Of a stretch of DNA of 64,000 nt, positions 20,994-31,562 are shown in pieces. A model generated the notes under the pieces. That model had not been told where the DNA came from. It made no database searches and was given only the letters and a program-made list of their open reading frames with translations. Numbering within the stretch: the stretch's first letter is position 1; each line of letters opens with the position of its first letter. Where the stretch lies: positions 60,698,001 to 60,762,000 of the forward strand of contig CM034546.1 of NCBI GenBank assembly GCA_020055645.1. Direction: 5' to 3'. The DNA is from Tomocerus qinae. Its lineage: Eukaryota > Arthropoda > Collembola > Entomobryomorpha > Tomoceridae. The position numbers and the translations under genes were made by a program.

Positions 20994-23900
20994 TTTGATA
21001 AATTGATCCTTTGACTGTCTATTTTGTTGTAAGTCCCATTTCGGTTTCTACAGCTTTCTCTTATTAAATTACTAGGCATTTATTTAATTTAAAATGCACT
21101 AAAATTTAGCCATTAGTAAATAGTTATTGAATTGTCAAGAACACATTCTACAACAAGTAAAAGGTAAGGTATTCATCTATTGGTTATAAGCTCTATATAA
21201 ATGCTGAACACACAATTAGAACGTCATTACAGTACTATAGATAGAAGTGATAATTTAATAGGATGAGAAGTGCTATCTACTTATCATCATGTGCCATTTA
21301 CACCGTCAACCTAGTCCTATAGAATACGGGTGCGTTTTAAGTCGTATTATGGCACACACCTTAATTCTGTATGGCAGAATTATTGACATTTAGTATTACC
21401 TGGTATGGTGTTCAAAAGAGCTGAACGTTTGGATGTGTATGGAAGTATGTATATGTATGGGAGACATTCTATTTTATAATCGTAGACTTGATAAAGCAAT
21501 AAATTTACCTACCTATATATCTATGTATGTATGTTTGTATGTATGTCTGGTAGGGCGATCGTAAAAGTAAAATTTGCATGTCATGAAATTTGGAAATGAG
21601 TGTTGAAAGTAGAATAAGCCGAGGCTCTAGCAGTATACCAAAATTAAAATAGAATTGTTTCATAATATGCAAATTTTGTACAATGCAACTTTCAGAAGTA
21701 TCAGCTGAGTTAAAGTGTTTTGCTTTGTTGTGAAGTGTTTTTTATACTGCATACACTGTTTACATTTTGCACTTTCAATTCATTCTTTGGTGAGTTTTGA
21801 CGAAAACACAAACCACCGAATTCACTTCCGTATGCCTGTCAAAAGAAATACTCATTTTTTTATCTGAAAATTATCAACTGCGTATTCATACTTACACGTC
21901 CTGAAGACTGAAACTGCTGCTGAAACGGATTAAACGTATGGTAAAATTTAATTTGTACACTTTAAATAAGATCTGAAAAAGTAGGTTTCATGTTATTTAT
22001 TTGAAACCAATTGTTATTTGTAATTTTAGCTTATAATAATTTCCATTGTATTTGAATAATATTTTCTGCATTTAAAAGTCGTAGTGTATTTTCTGCACAA
22101 TAAAGAAGATTCAATGTGTTTACTATTGGCTAATGACTTTCCAACAAATTATCGAATAATTATGTATATACTAATTACATATTATAATTATAATTACATA
22201 TAATGTATGATACATAGCATCAAAAATTTGGTGTATATGATGGGTTTGCTAGGTTCGTTCCTTTGCTGGGTTCACTAGTACATAAATAATATGTAATTAG
22301 ATCCAAATAGAAACTGTAATAGCCAGGAGGAATGCATAGTTATTCAGAGAAGTGAAGAGAAGTCATTGCTCTAGGTTCTGACGTTATCTCGTAATTAGCA
22401 TGTTATTTGTGATTCTTGTCTGCTGTATTTGTGTTTCATATATTTCGTTACAAGTATGTTTCGTCAGTGAACACAAGGACCATGGCCGGGTCAAGTAAAT
22501 TTGTTAGTTTGCAATACAAAACGGATATTGACTGTGACACTGACGGTGACGAAAGGTTATTTGACAAAGAAAATGGAAAAGAAGAAGGCAAGGGTTCCAC
22601 AGACTTGGACAGAAATTTATATAGAGACTAAAGCATATTATCCTGGAACGTTAAGTAAACATTTATACATAAACCTCTGGGAGCTCTAAAACGACAATAA
22701 TACCGATTATAATACTCGCTTATTACTCGATTTGATTACCATTACTCAATTAATCTAATTATATATAATATAACTAATTAATATTGACATTGACATTTCG
22801 AATTAATAACATTTAACTGCATTGCAAACAACAAAAAACTTTACCATACCTATTCAGTTTTGCCATACTTATTCATAAATTCCATACAAAGTTAGATAAA
22901 CTATTTTTCAAAATCTCATACAAAATTAAGGTGTGTGCCATACGAATTCCATTTTTCCCTATAGAATACTATAAAAAAATCAAAATGTACACTTGCAAGA
23001 CAGGGAATATTTGCCTGAACTGAAATCACCTTCTCCAAATCGATTCCAAATTATCGGAAAGCCTAAAATTGCCGAAGAATAACATGTATGATATTTATTG
23101 AATGTTCTACTTAATCATGAATCAATAAATAATTTGTCTACTCACTCTTCTAAGAGAAAATGATATTATCTTATTTACCTGACACGCCTGACAGTGACGT
23201 ACTTTCTTTCCTTGGGGCGTTCTACTACACTCCATCTCAATTATTGTAATATATTTAAAGAATAATATAATTTCCTTTATCTTGTAAGTTTTAAATATGC
23301 TTCGCTGCCACCTACATGATTGCAATATGTAATAAACGTTAGAACAATTTACAGTTATATATCTCAAGGTGTCTAACTAAACTGCACAGTTATTGCCAAT
23401 GGCATATTACTTCATACGCATGATAAGAATAGAAAATGTTGAAGCATGCTTGCCTATTTATATCCGCACTGCAATCTTGATATCAGCCAAATTACATACC
23501 TATCACTACCGCTATGGATTCCTAGGTAGTAGGCATGTAATAATATACGTCCACTCATTTTGGACCATTGACAAAAGTGATGGACAAAATTGTGAACTTA
23601 TATATTTATCGCTTTTCCAGCCAGACCTACCCTATCCTCCTTCTAATTAAGCTGTCTGAATGCATTGTAATCGTAGTAGCAATAAATGATGTTGTTTGAT
23701 TATGATGAAATCGATGTGAAAGTGCAAATGAAAACGATTGATTCTTGTATAGTATTGCGCCATACAAACTGTGCGTATTAAATCTAATAAATATGACAAG
23801 GATATATATTATCTGTATCATTAGGACAGTTTCTGAAAATGAGTTTCGTAAGAATGATTTTTTAAATGTCTAAATCTCTATGAGAACACCAATTTCTATA

Positions 23901-24219
23901 GTAACGTAGGTTAAGATTGGTAATATCTCATTGGCGTCACCATCAGAATTGCATGAAAACCTCCAAAGAAGATCATCTTTTAATGCTTGTGAAGATGCAG
24001 AAGGATTTAGAGTGGAACATTCAAATGAAAATTTTTAATAAATATTTTAGTGCAAGAAAAGAGTATTTAGAAAAGTTTTGGGGTATTATAAGATTCGAGA
24101 TTTAAACCTTGGCCCAAAGGATTCTAATTGCTACCGACAGAACCCGGTAAGGTACCAATAAATTTCCATAAAAGTACCGACACTGTACCGGATTACTAAC
24201 CATTATTATAAAGTAGCGT
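20994..24219. other. Gene-free spacer
   Basis: AT-rich, with a TATG microsatellite near 21525-21545. A hydrophobic 32-codon frame at 22400-22498 starts like a signal peptide but has no supported continuation. I see no other feature. Confidence 0.5.
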
Positions 24220-24224
24220 AGTTG

Positions 24225-24640
24225 CGTTGTAGGAATGCCTGTACAGTCTGTCTGTCCGTCCGTCCGTATGGCACCAAAACTTAAGAATGGTTTGAAATAA
24301 TCAGTTCAAACTTTCTGAACGTATTTTAGGGATAAAAACTGAGGTAAAGTTTGAATTAAGGAAACATCGGACACACCCCGTGCCTGTGGGCGTGGTTCAA
24401 AAGCTAAAAATTGGTGTAACATTAGTTATCAACATTGTAAAACGTCATGGGATAGCTCGTTCGAAAAGTTATTGGTTAGGTCAGGTCAAGGTCAAGTCAT
24501 CTGGGTCAAAAGATCAAAGGTCATTGGACACATGCAATAAGCGTCATTTGACTTTGCAAAGCCTGGTTATCTCCGCTGCTTTTTTACATGCATTTGACAT
24601 GGTTTGTTTTTATAACAAATGTATTTTTACATACTATGTG
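24225..24640. repeat. Interspersed repeat, half-copy related to 37.7-38.3 kb
   Basis: It begins with CTGTCTGTCCGTCCGTCCG and shares ordered blocks with 37990-38340: AATCAGTTCAAA, ACATCGGACACA, GCCTGTGGGC, TAGCTCGTT..AAAAG.T and TTTTTACATGC. It is diverged and non-coding. Confidence 0.7.
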
Positions 24641-25429
24641 TTTATAATTAACTAGTGAACCCAGCTAAGGGGCAAGCCACCCAACATAGTAATAAAACAA
24701 TTTCGAAAAGATCCCATTACGTTATTATGTTAACTTTGTAAATACAAAGTATATTTAAATTAATATACTTTTATTTTCTACTGTGATTGAAAAAATTGCT
24801 GCAGCCCCAACTTCCTGATAAAAAGGAATTTCCTAAACCAAAATAATAACTGCAGATCGTAGCATCAAATACAGAGAACAGTGAAAGATTCCATTTTTTG
24901 AAAAAAACCACTAAGTCATCAAAAAGCTCCTTTATAAAATCAGAAAAATAAGAATCCCATGAGTAAAGCTTACGATACGAATAAATATTTTTATAGAATA
25001 AATAGTGGCTCCCAGTACAGTTATTTAATTATACAAAAAGGTGTGGCAACTGGCAGAAAGAAATCAAGAGGGTAGTAAAAAATGAAACCCAACTCTACTA
25101 AAAATGTTAAATAAGTTTGTTCATATAGCAGAACCAATAGACGTTTCCCACAATTCCAGGATAACACAGACAGGTATTGGAGTCATTTCAATACGTATTC
25201 ATGTTAATTTGACCGGTCACCAATTTGGCCGGTCACCAAACCTCTAATTGGATCAGAAGTTTTTAAATGCTATGTAATATGCACATTACGAAATTTCAAT
25301 GTCCCCTTTCGCTAATAATTTCCATTCGATCACCACCCACCATTCAACCATCTATGTAAATTTTTTATTATTGTTTTGATGTAATAATAATATGAAACGA
25401 CTCATTTTGGTGGTTTAGAGGAATTGGTC

Positions 25430-26082
25430 TTGCGCATTTTGCTTTTAAGGAACATGCATATATTATGTGTGCAACTGATGGGAGGAGGAGGAAATCAAAA
25501 GTGTTGCAGTCAGCACTTGGGTTACACATGGGGGAGTGGGTTTTGCGTTACATAATACGTGTTGGTTCCCTAAGCTCCTACCAGACATAGATAGATATAT
25601 AGATAGGTAGGTAGGTAAATTTATTGGTTCATCACAGTCTGTGGTTATATATTAGAACTAGGCTCCCAGTAAACTTTGGCAGATTTAGAAAGGTAGGCGT
25701 CCAGCAACCATTAGCAGAATTTATAAATAATTGCAAAAATTGCACCGCTTGTTACATAACAAAACACTTTTCACGCAGATGAGATTGTTGCAAAGTCAAT
25801 TAGAGGTAACTCATTTCGATGGAAGAGGAAGTGGGCATGCGCATTTTGTTATTTTGTCTTTAAGGAACGTGCACATATTACGTGTGCAGTTGATGGGAGG
25901 AGGAGGTACCTAAAAGTGTTACAGTCAACATTTACGTTACAGATTGGTTAAGGGGTTTTGCGTTACACAATAAATGCAGGTCACCCAGGCTCTCCTACCA
26001 GACATACATAGATATATAGTTAGGTTGGTAAATTTATTGGTTTATCTCAGTCTGTGGTTATAATATAGAGATGGTTGATATT
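25430..26082 (+). repeat. Two diverged direct copies of a ~230-bp repeat
   Basis: 25434-25655 and 25838-26070 share GCGCATTTTG, AAGGAAC.TGCA.ATATTA, GATGGGAGGAGGAGG, GGTTTTGCGTTAC, CTACCAGACATA and AAATTTATTGGTT in the same order and orientation. They are non-coding. Confidence 0.8.
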
Positions 26083-26252
26083 TTGACAAAGGACAATTGT
26101 AGGCAGAAAACGTTGGCTTGCATGAATGATAATTAAACACTTTAAATCATCCATCATACTATTTGAGCATTAGAATTGTTTATTCATTTGCTGCTTTATT
26201 AGCATGAATATTAGTAAATTAAATTTAAATAACAAATACAAAATAATTGTTT

Positions 26253-27731
26253 TCAAAAATAACTTGGTGGAAGAGCAATCAAAAAGGATACGACATAATT
26301 TGAGATGGACAAATAATAAGCAAATAAATACAAATATTTGATGACTCGTAAAAATCCCAATCGGACTCCAAAAGGTTTCAAAGATTTGATTTCCCTTTTG
26401 AGCATAGAACTCTTCTTTCCTTTAGCTTTTAGAAGGTTGATGTAAATTAAAGACCGTTCATAAACTTGAGCAGCTCGAAAAATTATGATTGTTGACGCTG
26501 TGAAACAGCAAAATGCAACAGTCGGATAAAGAGCATAAATCGTCCATGGTTCACGGCCATAGAAACGTATGGAAGAAAATAATGAAAACGTTACGAAGAC
26601 TGCCAGCATTGAAACTTTGAAAGGAGCGTATCCTGATGTCAAGCTTTTGTTGAAATATATATTTAAAATTTCTAAAATTTTAAATTTTCGTATCATGTTT
26701 GAAGAATTTTGATGGTTACTAAAATTCAATAAATAGACATAAAAAACAATAATGCATTATATTTTATGTTTTTGTAGAAAAAATCATGGGGGGCCCATTT
26801 AAAACATTTAAAACGAATTTCTTTATAGGCCCTAGAATTGCACATCATTGGTTGTTCACAACAAAGAACATTTTAATGGCGTTAGCACTCGGTATTTGCA
26901 ATGAAAATTTAAAAATGGGTTTCACAAATTGTCACAAGACAAAAGAGGTCATTTATAAAACTAACCACGCATTATAACATTTATGTCAGCAAATACTATC
27001 TTTAAATTTAAAAATGTTGGTGGCAGAGACAAAAGTCATTTTAGTATTAAAGTTAAAAGTAAAGTTGCCAGTGTAAAAATAAAATGATAGTTTCAGTAAG
27101 GATGTAATCATATACCTACCTTAGAACATCGGACCAGTATATACATTAGGGTGACTACACAGTTGAGAGAAATAGTTTGCATTATAAATAGCAAAACTGT
27201 CAGCTCAAGAATTTTAGACGGATTCAACTTTGACGTTTCTTTAACAGGCCTTATTACCCCTGAAAACAAAATTAAAATTCTTATTAAGTATAAATGAACA
27301 ACTCATTTTACCATTTTCTTGTAGAAAGGAGGTTATTTAAACGAGGAAAAGCTACGCAAAGAAATATTACCATTGAATGCAGAATCAGTTGTTTTCAATT
27401 CTTTAAAATACACCACCATGTCGGTCCTTTTCCTCCATAAATTATAATAGGCAACACTTCCCCATAAATATCCCAACCAAAAAAATAGAAGAAGGGACAA
27501 TTCGGAATAATTTCCAGAGCCACTTTTTGTTTCTTTAATTAACATTGTAGTTAAATACAACAAATAGAAAAAACAATTCCCAGCACAAACTTTCCAAAAA
27601 ATTCTTTGAATTCTGTTTGTGGTCAAAACTGGCATTTGCGTGTTAACATTCCATGAAAATGGAGAGATTCCATAAAATGATCCAATTTTTATAAATATTC
27701 CAAAGTATTTGATTGTTATCGTGTTCAACAT
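26253..27731 (-). pseudogene. Gustatory-receptor-like gene with deleted exon 2 (GR-like 2)
   Basis: Exon 1 (27371-27731) is 361 nt and exon 3 (26253-26718) is 466 nt, exactly as in GR-like 1. Exon 2 (27120-27259), bounded by proper AG and GT sites, is only 140 nt instead of 307. The missing 167 nt cover the conserved central membrane segments, and 167 is not a multiple of three, so exon 3 would be read out of frame. The exon ends are preserved, so the loss is internal. The gene is thus almost certainly non-functional despite two perfect outer exons. Confidence 0.85.
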
Positions 27732-27912
27732 TTTTCCAACCTGAGCCTTCGTAGGTACACTCGCGTATAAGTAAAAATGTCATACATCAATATATTTCTT
27801 CTTGATTTACCGAGAAACGATTTTCTAGTTTTACAACTAACGTTTAAAATGTTATTTTTGCGATTTAGGCAATAATTTACCTATCAACATGACAGTGAAC
27901 TATATATATATA

Positions 27913-28097
27913 CAAGCACGTATTTAGTAGGGGGCGGGGGGGCGCAGCGCCCCCCCTAAATCTGAGAAAAAGAGAATTTTTTTCTCAAAAATGGCCTAAA
28001 ATTGCAAAATTTTTTCGCGCTTCGCGCGAATATGTCTTATTTTTGGTATAATTTTTGCTTCCGCCCCCCCTTGAACAATTTTCTAGATACGTGCCTG
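27913..28097. mobile_element. hAT-type MITE copy 1 (CAAGCACGTAT family)
   Basis: 185 bp, starting CAAGCACGTATTTAG and ending CTAGATACGTGCCTG (inverted repeats), with G-runs near one end and C-runs near the other. Flanked by TATATATA on both sides, compatible with an 8-bp duplication. Same family as 30074-30233. Confidence 0.8.
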
Positions 28098-28455
28098 TAT
28101 ATATATTACTCGTGATTCATATTAGGAATGCTATGCTTTAAGTCTTGCCAATTAGACTGTCTGGAAACCTCTATTCAATTCGTATAATATTGGGTCATTG
28201 ATATATTGGGCTATATGTGTATCAACATTAAGCTTAAGGCGTAAATCCATAATTACTACGTAATGGATCTCCATTGTAATGAATGAGCATAGAAAAATCC
28301 TCATAACAGATATTACGAAATAGTATTTACTAGCAATGAATGGTAGATGCTGTGCGTAGTGCAATTTGAGCCCTTTAAAAGTGGAGACATTTTTTGGTAT
28401 TATTCAAAATGTTTTATTAGTTACTGCAAATATAACACTGAAAAAGAATTTAGTG

Positions 28456-28783
28456 CCCAAGCTGCAAAAATGTAATGTTGGCCCAGTGTCAGTTTTGACC
28501 GCCGGGACTGCAGCGGCCCTATATCGGCGAGTAGGGCCACCGCTGGGCCAACTATTCGCCAACCTCGGCGCGTAGTTGGGAGGGCGGACAAAACGGAGAA
28601 TAGCCGACGGTGGGCAATGATTGGCAAATGATCGGGAAAAGATCGGCAACGTACTTCCTTTGAGATAGGGCCCACGCCACCCCAATATTCGTGTTCTACA
28701 TGTGCGATTTAGTTAAAAGACATCGAAAAATACATGGCCGATGGTTTGCCGATGTTGGCCCAACATATGATTTGCAGCTTGGG
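28456..28783 (+). mobile_element. 328-bp MITE, copy 1
   Basis: Inverted ends CCCAAGCTGCAAA / TTTGCAGCTTGGG and a GC-rich interior with many GGCCCA- and CGGC-type motifs. The reverse complement of 47995-48322 is identical over the whole length by eye. Flanking dinucleotide TG on both sides. Non-coding; the short frames inside are by-products of composition. Confidence 0.9.
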
Positions 28784-28887
28784 TGGTTAGACTGAGGTAT
28801 TCAGAACATTAAAACAAAAATACGACTTTTTACAGCTCTAATATGGATTGACATTTTTTGCTTGTCAGTATGATTAGGCGCTGGAAC

Positions 28888-29207
28888 TCAGCACACCTTT
28901 ACAAAAGGAGGGCATGACCCACAGTTACTACACACACCTCCTTCACAACGACACGGAAGAGCAGCTGAAATGAGAAACAGAAAAATGAGATTTACATATT
29001 ACAACTTACAACGTAATAATTTGGCTATTCATTGATAATTTTTCAATTGAATGAAATTCATTTTAACAATTATAGTAAAAATAATGGGAAATTTATGGGA
29101 GAGTTAAAAAATAATTTGCAAATGTACTCACCAATAGCATATTGAATTTCTGCCAATAAACAAACAATTGTATATGCAGCCACGACAAATTTCCTGTAAT
29201 CCAACAT
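28888..29207 (-). CDS. Small secreted six-cysteine peptide, two exons (50 aa)
   Basis: Exon 1 is 29132-29207, followed by a 167-bp intron with donor GTGAGT and acceptor TTCTCATTTCAG, and exon 2 is 28888-28964; the joint is in frame. The first ~25 residues form a signal peptide (hydrophobic core VVAAYTIVCLLA). The mature part is short and has six cysteines in the pattern C-x-C-x5-C-x2-C-x2-C-x6-C, ending on the last Cys. Such peptides often act outside the cell as defence or signalling molecules, but no known family is recognised and no function is claimed. The strong splice signals, the signal peptide and the all-Cys tail together support a real gene. It lies next to a MITE. Confidence 0.68.
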
Positions 29208-30073
29208 AATATCTACTATGTTTCAATAACAGAGAATAAACTGAACAATATAATTTTTCTGTTTCAGGATTCAATTTTTAAGAAGCAACTGGATCAGCTT
29301 TGTCTGAGAACTTGAATTGCTGTGAAGACCAAAGTCACATTAACATGTCATTTATTATGCTTTCAATTCTATTTGTATTTGTAAAGGGCTGCTGAAAAAA
29401 TTGTCTCCACACTTATGGTAAGAGCTTACAATACGTACATAATGTCATTATATTGTTAAGTAGGACGACGTAGGGCTGTAAAGTTGTCGTGAGAAGGAAT
29501 GGTGTATTTATATATATAAGTAGAGTTAGTAATATTTATATCGATAAATCTAAAAATAATTTTTGGTACTTTATGTAGGGACTTAGGGACGTTTTTAATC
29601 CGTATACTTAAAAAGAAACCCTGAATCAACTATTTCCATTAACAAAATATTTAAATAAGGTACTTTTGAAAGACCAAGGGCCAATGTGGCAAGGTTCAGC
29701 CTGATTTATGCTATACCTAGTATAAACTACTACAATACCGATGGTCTTCAGTATGCATGGGAGAAGGTTTTGCCCTTATTTATTTTATTAAGTGCTTGGG
29801 TTTTCCCATTTCTTCTAGTCACTAACACACAAATTTCAAAATTAAAAATATTAGTCTTCACAAAAATACTTTGCATTATTAGCTTTTGGAATTCAAAGAA
29901 GGGGGACCTTTAATTTTAGAAATAAGGAACATTTAAGTAAGTAATATGAACATTAAAATTATAGTAACAGTTTTGTGAATTTTATTATTATCTTTTCAAT
30001 TTTAATGCTAGTACAGCTGGCGGCTAAATAACAAAGCCATTATCTATGTAATTTTAGTGTATAGAGTTGTAAT
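29208..30073. other. Gene-free spacer
   Basis: AT-rich sequence upstream of the small peptide gene. A TATATATATA stretch at 29508-29520 could be a promoter element for that gene, but it is 300 bp from the ATG. Nothing else is supported. Confidence 0.45.
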
Positions 30074-30233
30074 CAAGCACGTATGCAGAGGGGGGAGGGG
30101 CTGGGGGGCAAGCGTTCTGGTTTGTCAAAAAGAGATAAAAATCGAAAAAAATTCGTACGAATCGTGAAAATGTTATAATTTTTACTAATAATTTTTGGTG
30201 TGCCCCCTGGTAAAATTCCTGGATACGTGCCTG
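30074..30233. mobile_element. hAT-type MITE copy 2 with 8-bp target duplication
   Basis: 160 bp, from CAAGCACGTATGCAG to GGATACGTGCCTG, with GGGG-rich and CCCC-rich subterminal parts. The flanks GTTGTAAT at 30066-30073 and 30234-30241 are an exact 8-bp direct duplication, the hallmark of hAT transposases. Confidence 0.88.
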
Positions 30234-31024
30234 GTTGTAATACATACAGTGACTGTTAAGTAACTTCTAACTAATTTTTCATATTAACCAAGTTTCAAGT
30301 CAAAATAAGGACATGTTTATTTGTGCAGCATAAATTTATTTAAGCAGAAAGATAAACAGTGGCTTAAGTTAGATTTTCAGGTTGTCTGTTATTTGTTACG
30401 CTACTATTTATGTTACAATAATAAACCTGACTTGGCTATCGTGTTGTAATTCATTGACATCCTTTCATGCTGTGTAATACGCACTCCTCAGAAACCATTG
30501 TAATCCTTTGAGTGATTATCTATTCCAGCCGAAACTTCAAGAAACAACCAAGCTTCCATCCACTAAGTAATAATGGCAGAATTTAAAAATCTTTTTCTAT
30601 TGCTCCATATAGTTGAAATTATGACTAATGTACTTATTTGTCGGGCACATATTTATTTACTAAAAAAAAAATAGAAAATTGCTTTATAGTCAAATAGGTA
30701 CATCAGATACGTCAGATCCGAATCAGTAGACACAAATCGGTCACTGCTTTCCAACCCATGACTAAGAATCCTTCTGCATTTGCAGATGAAGGAAAGGTGA
30801 ATTATTATCCAGTTTTAACAGATTTATAATGGGACAAGCCTTACCAATCTGCCTTTCCAAGGAAGAGACACTCGTGCCAGTAGAGTGTCGAAGTAATGCA
30901 TATAACTATTCTACTTTATGGCACTTTAGGAGTGAGGCAACGTTTTACGGTATTTAAGGAATTTAATCCACCCCCTCCACGGACAGATACTCCCGTACTA
31001 TCACCGAGCCAGAGTACTACCCAG

Positions 31025-31135
31025 CAAGCAATCCCTAAAAACACCTTGACAGTGGCAGGGAACGAACCCGAGAGTCCGACAATAGTGGCCTAGAACAACC
31101 GAACGCTCTACTAGCCAAGCTACTGATGCTTGCAA
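31025..31135 (-). repeat. tRNA-derived SINE-like fragment
   Basis: On the minus strand the segment reads with an A-box-like TAGCTTGGCTAGTAGAGC and a B-box-like GGGTTCGTTCCC about 40 nt apart, preceded by GCATCAG. The 3' acceptor stem does not pair, so it is not a functional tRNA. A pol III-type SINE head or tRNA relic is the best reading. Confidence 0.5.
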
Positions 31136-31137
31136 AC

Positions 31138-31142
31138 ATGAG
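31138..31142. repeat. Left 5-bp target duplication of LTR element (ATGAG)
   Basis: ATGAG is repeated at 34841-34845; 5 bp is typical for copia-type integration. Confidence 0.85.
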
Positions 31143-31562
31143 TGTTAGATGCAACCAACGATGCAACCAAAGGTGCGGGGATGAGAATTCAATGCGAGAT
31201 CTAATAGCCATTTATCTGTATGCGGATGAAATAGAATCTGACTTTATTATCAAACATTCACGGGTATTTATACAAAATCAGTGTGAAGTTCACAATACAA
31301 ATCAATAAAAGCATAAACACAAAATACATCGGTACATCGGTATGTGTGTCATAAAATGTGTTAGGTAATAAAATGTAATAACATGAAAAAGGTCAACAAG
31401 TAGGAACTTGCTTACAAAGGAAATAGCTTACATAGTCACCTACATACTTAACACGGTATTAGGTACATGAATAGCCAATGTCATATAAGATTACTTACAT
31501 ACTATTACTTCATAACATATTTAAGTAATAATGTCACTGCTATGGATTTCCTACCTCTAACA
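31143..31562 (-). repeat. 3' LTR of copia-like element
   Basis: 420 bp and nearly identical to 34421-34840. The ORF's stop codon TAG lies in its first six transcribed bases (TGTTAG). Confidence 0.92.

Noticed and set aside
22400..22498. Second small secreted peptide gene
   Set aside because: A hydrophobic 32-codon start exists, but I found no in-frame second exon or Cys pattern.
23393..23821. Short frames on both strands
   Set aside because: No recognisable domain, splice support or repeated family; chance frames in non-coding DNA.
28404..28685. Frames of ~90 codons inside the 328-bp MITE (both copies)
   Set aside because: No start context, no family resemblance, and they extend differently in each copy; composition artefact.
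31025..31135. Functional tRNA gene
   Set aside because: A- and B-box-like motifs are present but the acceptor stem does not pair; kept only as a SINE-like relic.
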